Positions 1 to 8,209 of a DNA stretch of 64,000 bases are shown here, in pieces. A program made the position numbers and the translations under genes. The DNA lies in NCBI RefSeq assembly GCF_009909145.1, contig NZ_JAAAPJ010000009.1:62001-126000 (forward strand), written 5' to 3'. The notes under the pieces were generated by a model, which saw nothing but the letters and a program-made list of their open reading frames with translations, had not been told where the DNA came from and did no database searches. This DNA is from Corallococcus silvisoli. GTDB lineage: Bacteria > Myxococcota > Myxococcia > Myxococcales > Myxococcaceae. Positions within the stretch are counted from its first letter, which is position 1; each line of letters begins with the position of its first letter.

Positions 1-87
1 GATGCTCAGCGCCCCAGCCTTGAGGTCATCGCCCTTGGAGCACCCCACCCAGGCCACACCCAGCACAGCGAGCAGGAATAAACGCAT
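1..87 (-). CDS. Putative lipoprotein, N-terminal fragment cut by window edge
   Basis: Reading leftward from an ATG at 87, an open frame of 29 codons runs off the window. It encodes a hydrophobic signal peptide followed by a lipobox-like VGC with Cys16, then a polar stretch (SKGDD). This is the pattern of a lipoprotein precursor processed by signal peptidase II. Only the first 29 residues are visible, so no family can be named. The start faces away from the efflux operon at 311, so the 88-310 gap is a divergent promoter region. Confidence 0.6.
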   Translation of the reverse strand, partial: MRLFLLAVLGVAWVGCSKGDDLKAGALSI

Positions 88-310
88 CGGACACGCATTC
101 TGGGGCGCGCCCCCCACACCCGGAGTGGGGCGACTGTCGCCACCGTCGGCAGTTGAACCCAAGAGCCTTCTTCTCGACCTTTAAACGCGCCGCGGAGGCA
201 TCGTCCAGACACGCTCCGCCATCTGCCCCCCGGATGACGTCTTCCGTGCTAGGGCCGCTGACCTCTCAACATTGGCCCCGCCCCATCGGCCCCGCTCCAT
301 CGCACGACAT
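88..310. promoter_or_regulatory. Divergent intergenic region with palindrome and 14-bp tandem repeat
   Basis: This 223-bp gap separates the leftward lipoprotein from the rightward efflux operon. It contains a perfect 12-bp palindrome GGGGCGCGCCCC at 102-113. Just upstream of the TolC start are two tandem near-identical 14-mers (274-287 and 288-301, consensus GGCCCCGCYCCATC). They could be an operator for the efflux genes, but I see no regulator gene next to them and no convincing -35/-10 pair. Confidence 0.3.
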
Positions 311-1711
311 ATGCCCACCGTCCGCCGTGCCCTCCTCGCCGCGCCCCTGGGTGCATGCCTCTGCGCATGGGCCCCGGACGCGCTCGCCCAGACGCCCCCC
401 GGGGCGGACCCGGGCCCCGCCATCGAGTCGCCCGCGAGCGCCTTCCCCAAGCCCCAGCCCCCGGACTCCGGCGCCGCCCCCATGACGCTGGAGCGCGCCG
501 TGGAGCTCGCCTCCGAGCGCAACGAGGCCGTCCTCGCCGCGGGCCAGGTCGCCGAGGCCGCCCACGCGCGCGTCGCCCGCGCCCGCGCCTTCTTCCTGCC
601 CACCCTCACCGCCGGTGGCACCTATACGCGCCGCCTGCGTGAGTCCACGCGAGAGGTGGGCGGACAGACCGTCGTCCTCCAGAAGTTCAACGCCCTGGGC
701 GCCGCCTTCACCGGCCGCGTGACGCTCTTCGACGCGCGCGGTTTCCCGCTCTACAAGGCCGCGAAGCTGGAGAGCGAGGCGTCCAAGCTGGACGCCGTGG
801 AGGCGCGGCGGCAGGTGGCCTTCAGCGCCGCCAACGCGTTCCTGGTCACCCTGGCCAACCAGCAGGTGTATCAGGCCGCCGAGCAGCGCCTGTCCTACGC
901 GCGCCAGAGCCTGGAGGACGCCAGGGCCCGCGCGAACGCGGGGCTCGCCAGCACCAACGACGTCACCCGCGCGGAGCTGGAGCTGGCCACGGCGGAGTCC
1001 AACCTGGCCGCGGCCCAGGGCACCGCGGAGACGAGCCGCCTGGAGCTGGGCTACCTCCTCGTGGAGCCCGTGCAGGGACAGCTCGCGCCGCCGGAGCCGC
1101 TGCTCGCGGACGCCGTGCGCCCCGCGCCCCCCCTCGACCTGCTCACCCAGGGCGCCACGGACCGGCGGCCGGACATCCTCTCCGCGCGCCTGCGCGTGCG
1201 CTCCCTGAGGGAGAACGCGAAGGAGCCCCTGGCCCGCCTGCTGCCCTCATTGGGTGCGAGCGCCCAGTACCGCCTGACGAACGAGGCGGGCCTCAACGGC
1301 AACGTCGGCGATGGTTTCCTGGCCGTGGACCTCACCTGGACCCTCTTCGATGGCGGCACCCGCTACGCCGAGCGCCACGAGCGCGTGGCCAACGCCAACG
1401 CCGCGGAGCTGAACACCCAGGCCGCCACCCGGCGCGTGCCGGTGGACATCGAACAGGCGCGGGTGAACCTGGAGACGACCCGGGCGGCGCTCGCGCGCAG
1501 CGAGCAGGCCGCCCTCGCCGCGCGGAAGAACGCCGCGGAGACCGGCATCCTCTACCGCCAGGGCCTGTCCACCGCGCTCACGCTGGCGGACGCGTCGCTC
1601 AGCCTCTTCGAAGCGGAGGTCGCGCTGGCGCAGAACCGCTACAGCCTGGGCGTGGCCCTGCTGGGCCTCCGGGCCGCTGTCGGACTCAATCCCCTTGGGA
1701 AGGAACCGTGA
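311..1711 (+). CDS. TolC-family outer-membrane efflux channel (RND system 1)
   Basis: This is the outer-membrane channel of a tripartite efflux pump, linking the inner-membrane RND pump to the outside. The protein has 466 residues, close to the TolC family size. It starts with a signal peptide ending near ALAQ, followed by a Pro-rich linker, then two tandem outer-membrane-efflux repeats. The repeats are recognisable by the paired GLAST-NDVTRAELELA and GLSTALTLADASLSLFEAEVALAQN segments. I chose ATG 311 because the hydrophobic leader begins there; an in-frame ATG at 272 would add 13 residues before it. The stop codon overlaps the GTG of the adaptor gene by 4 bp, so it is the first gene of a three-gene operon. 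Confidence 0.9.
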   Translation: MPTVRRALLAAPLGACLCAWAPDALAQTPPGADPGPAIESPASAFPKPQPPDSGAAPMTLERAVELASERNEAVLAAGQVAEAAHARVARARAFFLPTLTAGGTYTRRLRESTREVGGQTVVLQKFNALGAAFTGRVTLFDARGFPLYKAAKLESEASKLDAVEARRQVAFSAANAFLVTLANQQVYQAAEQRLSYARQSLEDARARANAGLASTNDVTRAELELATAESNLAAAQGTAETSRLELGYLLVEPVQGQLAPPEPLLADAVRPAPPLDLLTQGATDRRPDILSARLRVRSLRENAKEPLARLLPSLGASAQYRLTNEAGLNGNVGDGFLAVDLTWTLFDGGTRYAERHERVANANAAELNTQAATRRVPVDIEQARVNLETTRAALARSEQAALAARKNAAETGILYRQGLSTALTLADASLSLFEAEVALAQNRYSLGVALLGLRAAVGLNPLGKEP

Positions 1712-2907
1712 AGGCAATGCAACGCACTGGAATGCTGGCCCTGTCGCTGGCGGTGCTGTCCCTGGCTCCCGGCTGCAAGAAGGACGCGCCCGCGCAGGGC
1801 GGCGGCAAGAGCGGCGTGTCCGGCCGCGGCCCCCTCCAGTTCCCCGTGGAGGTCGCGCCCGTGGAGGCGCGCGACGTGGAGTACGCGGTCAGCGCCGTGG
1901 GCGCGGTGGAGGCCTTCGAGCGCGTGCAGATCACCGCGCGGGTGCCGGGCGCCCTGGAGCGCGTGAACTTCAGCGAGGGCCAGGCGGTGAAGAAGGGCGA
2001 CACGCTGGCGGAGATCGAACCCGCGCGCTACGCCATCGCCGTGCGGAGCGCGGAGGCCGCGCTCCAGAAGGCCCAGGCCTCGCTGGTGGAGGCGAAGGCC
2101 GGCGCCCAGCGCCGCGCGGAGGTCAACGCGCAGAGCCCGGGCCTGCTGCCCGCCGAACAGCTGGAAACCTTTCAGGCCCGCGCCGCCACCGCCCAGGCGG
2201 ACGTGGCGTCCGCGAAGGCGCTCCTGGATCAGGCGCAGCTCAACCAGCGCGACGCGTACGTGCGCGCGCCCATGGACGGCGTCCTCCAGACGCGCACCGT
2301 GCAGACGGGCCAGTACGTGCAGCCGGGCGTGGTGCTGGCCACGCTGCTGCGCCGCGAGCCGCTGCTCCTGCGCTTCAACGTGCCCGCGGCGGACGTGACG
2401 CGCATCACCCCGGGGATGAGCGCGCGCTTCACGGTGCGCTCCGACGGGGGGACGTACGCGGCGAAGATCACCTACGTGGCCGCGAGCGCGGACGACCAGA
2501 GCCGCATGGTGGCGGTGACCGCGGAGGTGACGGGGGACGCGGCCCAGAAGCTGCGCCCCGGCGCGTTCGCCACGGTGAGCGTGCCGGTGGAGTCGCGCGG
2601 GGGCAGCCCGGTGATTCCGCAGACGGCCATCCGCCCCAGCGAGCGCGGCTTCCTGGCGTTCGTGGTGGTGGACAACAAGGCGCGCGAGCGCATCCTGGCG
2701 CTGGGGCTGCGCACGTCCGACGGGCGCGTGGAGGTGAAGGAGGGGCTCAAGCCCGGTGAGACGCTGGTGGTGCGCGGCGCGGAGGCGCTGCGCGACGGCG
2801 TCGCCGTGCGCGTCTCCACGGAGAGCCCCAAGCCCCAGCTCAACGGTGAGCAGCCGCCGCGAGAGGCCCGCACCGAGGGCGGCGCGGGCGCGGAGGGCCG
2901 TCCATGA
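1708..2907 (+). CDS. RND efflux periplasmic adaptor (membrane fusion protein), lipoprotein type
   Basis: This 399-residue adaptor should bridge the pump at 2904 and the channel at 311. The N-terminus is a lipoprotein signal with a lipobox-like APGC (Cys23). A barrel-sandwich (lipoyl-like) half follows around residues 75-110 (RVPGALERVNFSEGQ and onward), then a helical hairpin. The second lipoyl half (YVRAPMDGVLQTRTVQTG) and the beta-barrel and membrane-proximal domains complete the HlyD/AcrA architecture. The GTG start overlaps the upstream stop as GTGA and has an AAGGA just upstream; ATG 1717 is an alternative. It overlaps the pump gene by 4 bp (ATGA), indicating coupled translation. Confidence 0.9.
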   Translation: MKAMQRTGMLALSLAVLSLAPGCKKDAPAQGGGKSGVSGRGPLQFPVEVAPVEARDVEYAVSAVGAVEAFERVQITARVPGALERVNFSEGQAVKKGDTLAEIEPARYAIAVRSAEAALQKAQASLVEAKAGAQRRAEVNAQSPGLLPAEQLETFQARAATAQADVASAKALLDQAQLNQRDAYVRAPMDGVLQTRTVQTGQYVQPGVVLATLLRREPLLLRFNVPAADVTRITPGMSARFTVRSDGGTYAAKITYVAASADDQSRMVAVTAEVTGDAAQKLRPGAFATVSVPVESRGGSPVIPQTAIRPSERGFLAFVVVDNKARERILALGLRTSDGRVEVKEGLKPGETLVVRGAEALRDGVAVRVSTESPKPQLNGEQPPREARTEGGAGAEGRP

Positions 2908-5900
2908 GCATCACCGACGTCTGCATCAAGAAGCCGGTGTTCGCCTGGATGATCATGGCGGCGACCATCATCTTCGGACTGGTGGCGGCCCAGCGCATCG
3001 GCATCAGCCAGTTCCCGGACGTGGACTTCCCCACCATCAACATCTCCGTGTCGTGGGAGGGCGCGAACCCGGAGGCGGTGGAGTCGGACGTCGTCGAGGC
3101 CATCGAGGAGGCCGTCACGCAGGTGGAGGGCGTCAAGAGCATCACGTCCTCGGCGCGCCAGGGCAGCGCGAACATCACCGTGGAGCTGGACCTGTCGCGC
3201 AACGTGGACCTGGCGCTCCAGGACGTGCAGACCAAGGTGAGCCAGGCCCAGCGCCGGCTGCCGCTGGACATCGATCCGCCCGTCGTCTCCAAGTCCAACC
3301 CGGAGGACCAGCCCATCATGTGGCTGGGCGTGTCCGGCCCCTTCTCCCAGCAGGTGGTGAGCGACTTCGCCCGCTACCGCGTGAAGGAGCGCCTGCAGAC
3401 GGTGCCCGGCGTGGGCGAGGTCATGCTGGGCGGCCTGCTGGAGCGCAACGTGCGCATCTGGGTGGACGCGCAGAAGATGGACGCGCACGCGCTCACCGTC
3501 ACCGACGTCATCGCCGCGCTCCAGCGCGAGCACGTGGAGCTGCCCGCGGGCCGCATCGAGACGGAGGGCCGCGAGGTCAACGTGCGCTTCATGGGCGAGG
3601 CGCTGGACCTGGAGACGCTCCAGAACGTGGTGGTGCGCGAGGAGGGCGGCCGCCCGGTGTACCTGCACGACGTGGCCATCGTGGAGGACGGCTTCGAGGA
3701 CGAGCGCCGGCTGGCGCGCGTCAACGGCGAGCCCGCGCAGGCGCTGGGCATCAAGAAGCAGCGCGGCGCGAACGCGGTGGCGGTGGCCCAGGAGGTGCGC
3801 CAGGTGCTGGCGCAGCTGCAGAAGGACCTGCCGCAGGGCATGAGCGCGAGCATCAACTTCGACTCGACGCAGTTCATCGAGGAGAGCGTGCACGAGATCG
3901 AGTTCGAGCTGCTGCTCGCGTGCATCCTCACCGCGTTCGTGTGCTGGGTGTTCCTGGGCTCGCTGTCCAGCACGCTCAACGTCGTCCTGGCCATCCCCAT
4001 GTCGCTGCTGGGCACGGTGGCGGTCATCTACTTCCTGGGCTTCACGCTCAACACGTTCACCTTGTTGGGACTGGCGCTGGCGGTAGGCATCGTGGTGGAC
4101 GACGCCATCATGGTGCTGGAGAACATCTTCCGGCACGCGGAGGAGGGGAAGGACCGGGTGCGCGCGGCGCGCGAGGGCACCGCGGAGATCACCTTCGCGG
4201 CGCTGGCGGCGACGCTGGCGGTGGTGGCCATCTTCCTGCCCGTCGTCTTCATGAAGGGCATCATCGGCAAGTTCTTCCTCCAGTTCGGCGTCACGCTGTG
4301 CGTGGCGGTGCTCCTGTCCTACGTGGAGGCCATCACGCTGGCGCCCGCGCGGTGCGCGCAGCTGCTCAAGACGTCGCGCGAGCACCGCAGCCGGGTGGGC
4401 GTGGTGGTGGACCGGGCGTTCTCGAAGCTGGAGGCGCTGTACGCGCGAGTGCTGGGCTGGGGGCTGGTGCGGCCCTACCGCGTGCTGCTGGTCGCGGTGG
4501 CGATGCTGGTGCTGAGCGCGTTCGCGTTCAAGGCGCTGCCCGGTGAGTTCGTGCCGTCGCAGGACCAGGGCCGCATGTCCGTGCGCCTGCAGACGGCGGT
4601 GGGCAGCAGCCTGGAGGAGACCAACCGCCTGTTCAAGCGCGCGGAGGCGTTCGTCGCCAGCCGTCCGGAGGTGACGCGCGTGTTCGTGGTGGTGGGCGGC
4701 GGGTCCAGCGTCAACGCGGGCAACATGAACCTGACGCTGGTGCCGACGGATCAGCGCATGTCGCAGGCGGAGTTCGCGCAGGTGCTGCGCAAGGAGCTGA
4801 ACGGCTACCCGGGCCTGCGCGCGGTGGTGCAGGACCTGTCGCAGGCGGGCTTCACCGCGCAGCGCGGCTTCCCGGTGGAGTTCAGCGTGCGCGGCTCGGA
4901 CTGGGACAAGCTGGTGGAGGCGAGCCAGGACCTGCGCGAGCAGCTCCAGGCGTCCGGCAAGGTGGTGGACCTGGACACGGACTACCAGCTGGGCCAGCCG
5001 GAGCTGCGCATCACCCCGGACCGGGCGCGCGCGGCGGACCTGGGCGTGCCCATCCAGGCGGTGGCGTCCACGGTGAACGCGCTGGTGGGCGGGGTGCGCG
5101 TGGGCAAGTACAGCAGCGGCGGGCGGCGCATCGACGTGCGCATGCGGCTGCTCGCGAGCCAGCGCTCGCGGCCGGAGGACCTGGCGCTCCTGAAGGTGCG
5201 CACGGCGAACAACACGCTGGTGCCGCTGTCGTCGCTGGTGTCGCAGCAGGAGCTGCCCGCGTTGCAGGCCATCACCCGGCGCGACCGCGAGCGCGCCATC
5301 AGCCTGTACGCCAACGTGGCGCCAGGGTCGAACCAGGAGGAGGCGCTGGCCACGGTGGAGCGGCTGGGGAAGGATCTGCCCGGCGGCATCCGCGTGGTGG
5401 CGGGCGGTGCGAGCGTGGCGTTCCGCGACTCGATGAGCAGCCTCCTCTTCGCGCTCTTCCTGGGCATCGCGGTGGCGTACATGGTGCTGGGCGCGCAGTT
5501 CAATTCGTTCCTGCACCCGGTGACGGTGCTGACCATCCTCCCGCTGTCCGTGGCGGGCGCGTCGTTCGCGCTGCTCATCACGGGGAACACGCTGAACATC
5601 TTCAGCATGATCGGCCTGCTGCTGCTGATGGGCATCGTGAAGAAGAACTCCATCATCCTGGTGGACTACGCGCTCCAGCAGCGCGAGCTGGGCCTGGACG
5701 CGATGCAGGCGATGCTGCGCGCCGGCCCGGTGCGCCTGCGGCCCATCCTGATGACGTCCACGGCGACGATGATGTCCGCGGTGCCGGCGGCGCTGGCGCT
5801 GGGTGCGGGCAGCGAGACGCGCGCCCCCATGTCCATCGCGGTGCTGGGCGGCCTGTCGGTGTCCACGGTGCTGAGCCTGCTCGTGGTGCCCGCCTTCTAC

Positions 5901-6011
5901 GTGGTGGCGGACCGCATCAAGACGCGGCTGGGCAACCGGCTGCGCGGGGGCAGGGACGGGGGCGACGAGGCGCCCGTCCACGACGCGCCCCACCCGGTGA
6001 CGCACCCGTAG
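2904..6011 (+). CDS. RND multidrug efflux pump, AcrB/HAE1 type (system 1)
   Basis: This inner-membrane proton-driven transporter has 1035 residues, near the 1030-1050 expected for AcrB-like pumps. It opens with the typical cytoplasmic start and TM1 (SITDVCIKKPVFAWMIMAA). The TM4 proton-relay pair is present as Asp399-Asp400 in GIVVDDAIMVLEN. The TM10 lysine corresponding to AcrB Lys940 is present at about Lys914 in GIVKKNSIILVDY. Both large periplasmic porter/docking loops are complete. ATG 2904 has a GGAGGG ribosome site and overlaps the adaptor stop. The substrate cannot be deduced; no TetR-type regulator is adjacent. Confidence 0.93.
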   Translation: MSITDVCIKKPVFAWMIMAATIIFGLVAAQRIGISQFPDVDFPTINISVSWEGANPEAVESDVVEAIEEAVTQVEGVKSITSSARQGSANITVELDLSRNVDLALQDVQTKVSQAQRRLPLDIDPPVVSKSNPEDQPIMWLGVSGPFSQQVVSDFARYRVKERLQTVPGVGEVMLGGLLERNVRIWVDAQKMDAHALTVTDVIAALQREHVELPAGRIETEGREVNVRFMGEALDLETLQNVVVREEGGRPVYLHDVAIVEDGFEDERRLARVNGEPAQALGIKKQRGANAVAVAQEVRQVLAQLQKDLPQGMSASINFDSTQFIEESVHEIEFELLLACILTAFVCWVFLGSLSSTLNVVLAIPMSLLGTVAVIYFLGFTLNTFTLLGLALAVGIVVDDAIMVLENIFRHAEEGKDRVRAAREGTAEITFAALAATLAVVAIFLPVVFMKGIIGKFFLQFGVTLCVAVLLSYVEAITLAPARCAQLLKTSREHRSRVGVVVDRAFSKLEALYARVLGWGLVRPYRVLLVAVAMLVLSAFAFKALPGEFVPSQDQGRMSVRLQTAVGSSLEETNRLFKRAEAFVASRPEVTRVFVVVGGGSSVNAGNMNLTLVPTDQRMSQAEFAQVLRKELNGYPGLRAVVQDLSQAGFTAQRGFPVEFSVRGSDWDKLVEASQDLREQLQASGKVVDLDTDYQLGQPELRITPDRARAADLGVPIQAVASTVNALVGGVRVGKYSSGGRRIDVRMRLLASQRSRPEDLALLKVRTANNTLVPLSSLVSQQELPALQAITRRDRERAISLYANVAPGSNQEEALATVERLGKDLPGGIRVVAGGASVAFRDSMSSLLFALFLGIAVAYMVLGAQFNSFLHPVTVLTILPLSVAGASFALLITGNTLNIFSMIGLLLLMGIVKKNSIILVDYALQQRELGLDAMQAMLRAGPVRLRPILMTSTATMMSAVPAALALGAGSETRAPMSIAVLGGLSVSTVLSLLVVPAFYVVADRIKTRLGNRLRGGRDGGDEAPVHDAPHPVTHP

Positions 6012-6063
6012 CCGTCAGGCTGGTCGTTCCGCCGCGTCCTTCCGCGCCACTCGGGAGGACGCC

Positions 6064-6582
6064 ATGGGCGACCCACGCAATCCACAGCGGGCGGATGAGC
6101 CCTGGAACGCAGACCGCCTCCGCATCGCGGAGGTGGAGCTGCGCGCCCTGGCCCCGCTCGTCACCCTCTCCGGCGGCTGGGCCTGGCACTTCATGGCCCC
6201 ACCGCATGACGAGCTGAAGATCGACCACGACCACAAGGACGTGGACCTCTTCGTCGCCCCCGAGCGCTTCGCGGAGCTGGTGGGGCTGCTCGGGACGCGG
6301 GGCTTCGCGCGCATCTGGACGCGCTTCGACGCGACCTCCAGGAACTTCTACCGGTACGCGAAGTACCTGGAAGGCGCGAAGGTCATCCTGGACGTGTTCG
6401 TCCGGAACGTGCCCTCCGTGCAGGTGGGGGACATGCGGGTGGTGGAGCCCGCCACGCTGCTGACGTTCTATGGCGACATCCACAGCACGGATGACTGCGT
6501 GTCCGTGCTCGCGGCCCGGCGGCTGTTGGCCCGGGGCATCAGCCCCATCGGGCGCAGGGAGCTCGTCACCCGGCCCCGGTGA
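6064..6582 (+). CDS. Nucleotidyltransferase-fold protein, function unknown
   Basis: The 172-residue soluble protein contains a Gly-Gly turn (LSGGWAWHF, about residue 38) followed by HKDVDLFV. Together these resemble the G-G/S...D-x-D signature of the nucleotidyltransferase (Pol-beta/MNT/AbiEii-like) superfamily. A later acidic position lies in VILDVFV. Family knowledge suggests transfer of a nucleotide to a small molecule or protein, but the substrate is unknown. The ATG is preceded by GGGAGGACGCC, a strong ribosome site. It lies 52 bp after the RND pump, so it may be read through from that operon, though nothing links it to efflux. No antitoxin-like partner is adjacent. Confidence 0.6.
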   Translation: MGDPRNPQRADEPWNADRLRIAEVELRALAPLVTLSGGWAWHFMAPPHDELKIDHDHKDVDLFVAPERFAELVGLLGTRGFARIWTRFDATSRNFYRYAKYLEGAKVILDVFVRNVPSVQVGDMRVVEPATLLTFYGDIHSTDDCVSVLAARRLLARGISPIGRRELVTRPR

Positions 6583-6713
6583 CGGGCCTGCTCCCAGGAG
6601 GCGGGCGGCCGGGCATGGCGGGCCCGGGACGATGCAGGCATTCCCGCGCATGCGCAGCGTCTTCCCGGACACGGCCCCGTTTCCGGGGCCCCTGAACCTT
6701 CGGAGACGCGCCC

Positions 6714-7178
6714 ATGGCCTCGCACCTTCCTCCCTCGCAGGACACCCACAACGTGCCCGTCAAGGAGCGCGACGAGTCGCTCGAGCTCCAGCCGTTCCTG
6801 GACGAGATCCAGGGGGACGCGGTCATGCACAGCCAGGGCCTGGAGGCCCGGGAGGCCGCCAGCGCGGTGTTCTGCTCGCTCGCCCGGCGGCTGTCGGATG
6901 GCGAGGACGTGAAGCTCTTCCGCTCGCTGACCGGCGGCATCGGCGCCATCCTGGGCGCCTGCGCGGTGCACCGGGGGCCGTCTCGCGCGAAGCGCATTGG
7001 CCGCGATGAGTTCATCACCGACGTGGCGGACCACCTGAACATCAAGCCCGATCAGGCCTTCCGCGTCGTCACCGCCGTCTTCACCGCCGTGCGCGACCGC
7101 ATCCCCGAACAGGAGGTCGCGGCGGTGGCGTCCCAGCTCCCGGCCGACCTGGGCGACCTCTTCCGCCGGCCCGTGTGA
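6714..7178 (+). CDS. DUF2267 domain protein
   Basis: This 154-residue soluble protein has the DUF2267 pattern: an alpha-helical repeat in which each half ends with a segment such as QEVAAVASQLPADLGDLF (near the C-terminus), preceded by DEFITDVADHLNI and a RVVTAVFTAVRDRI helix. DUF2267 proteins are often stress-associated, but their biochemical role is not established. The start has GGAG 9 bp upstream of the ATG. The gene is convergent with the leftward gene ending at 7229. The 131-bp gap before it holds nothing I can name. Confidence 0.7.
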   Translation: MASHLPPSQDTHNVPVKERDESLELQPFLDEIQGDAVMHSQGLEAREAASAVFCSLARRLSDGEDVKLFRSLTGGIGAILGACAVHRGPSRAKRIGRDEFITDVADHLNIKPDQAFRVVTAVFTAVRDRIPEQEVAAVASQLPADLGDLFRRPV

Positions 7179-7228
7179 CGGACGCGTGGCCCCGCGCGGC
7201 GCCCGTGGACCGGGCGCCGTCCGGCGGC

Positions 7229-8206
7229 TCATTCGCGGACTTGAAGCAGCACGGTGTAGCCCCCCGTGATGAGGCCGTCCTCTGTCTGCGCGATGCGCAG
7301 GAGCAGGAAAGGGGAGTCATCCGGAGGCGCGGGAACCGTGAAGTCGGCGTCCACGCGCCAGACCTCCAGGGGGCGGGACTCGAAGCGCTCGCCCACGGTG
7401 ACGTAGCCCGGGGCCTCGCCGCCCTCCAGCTTCGGGAACCTCACGGTCCCTTCCTCCCGGCGGTCGACGACGTCGATGCGCTCCCACCGGAGGGCTTCCT
7501 TCAGCACCCCGGGCTCGACCTGGGTTCCCCGAGGCTCGCGCCCCTCCGGGACGTAGCGCAGGGCCTGGGCCGGCTCGCGCGCCTGGACCCAGGCGGCCTG
7601 CGCGGCGAAGGCCAGCGTCTCCGCCCCCTCCATGAACGGCGTGGCGAGGAGCGGCAGCACGAGCGTCTGTCCGGGGCTCGCGGCGGTGATGGTGACGTTG
7701 CGCTGCGCCACGTGCCGGTCGAGCTGGGGGTTCCAGGGCACCGTCGGCCGGTCCCACAGCTCGCCGTCGCTCATCACCAGCAGACACGCGTGCGTGCTGT
7801 ACGCACCGGGCACCCACGGCACGGGACAGGCCACGTCCACCACCCCAGGCCCCAGCTGGTTCGGAGGCACGTTCGTGCGGACCTCGCCGAAGACCTTCGG
7901 AGCGCTCGGGGGAATGCCGAGCGCCGCGTCGATGAACGCGAAGGAGATGTGCGTCGGGAAGGACGTCAGGGTCCCGCGGTTGCGGATCCTCGCGAAGACC
8001 CAGACCGGCTCACCGGCGACGGCCTGGGTCAGCAGCTGGCCCTCCGCGTCCCGCATCCAGATGTAGGGGGACTCCCAGAAGGGTTGGCCCGCGGGCACGG
8101 GTCGGAGTCCCTCGTCCGCGTCGCCATGGGGCGCGATGAGCCAGACGCCCTGGGGGACCGCTTCAAGTCCCTCGGGCCAGGGTTCGTTCTCGTCCTGCCG
8201 GCGCAT
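7229..8206 (-). CDS. Hypothetical protein of the 7.2-10.3 kb unknown operon
   Basis: I do not recognise this 325-residue protein. It has no signal peptide or transmembrane segment. It is rich in aromatic and beta-type sequence: GVWLIAPHGDAD, PYIWMRDAEG, an immunoglobulin-like stretch VWVFARIRNRGTL, and a C-terminal strand-rich part ending YTVLLQVRE. The WVFARIRNRG element resembles CARDB/fibronectin-like beta domains that handle paired extracellular or protein contacts; this is a weak resemblance. It begins only 3 bp after the stop of the 638-residue gene, so the two are co-transcribed and probably act together. Confidence 0.55.
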   Translation of the reverse strand: MRRQDENEPWPEGLEAVPQGVWLIAPHGDADEGLRPVPAGQPFWESPYIWMRDAEGQLLTQAVAGEPVWVFARIRNRGTLTSFPTHISFAFIDAALGIPPSAPKVFGEVRTNVPPNQLGPGVVDVACPVPWVPGAYSTHACLLVMSDGELWDRPTVPWNPQLDRHVAQRNVTITAASPGQTLVLPLLATPFMEGAETLAFAAQAAWVQAREPAQALRYVPEGREPRGTQVEPGVLKEALRWERIDVVDRREEGTVRFPKLEGGEAPGYVTVGERFESRPLEVWRVDADFTVPAPPDDSPFLLLRIAQTEDGLITGGYTVLLQVRE

Positions 8207-8209
8207 CGC

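Noticed and set aside
2472..6005. Long leftward open frame of over 1100 codons opposite the RND pump gene
   Set aside because: It is the antisense shadow of a well-supported RND gene; high GC at third positions opens long reverse frames. The product is His/Arg/Gln-rich with no domain.
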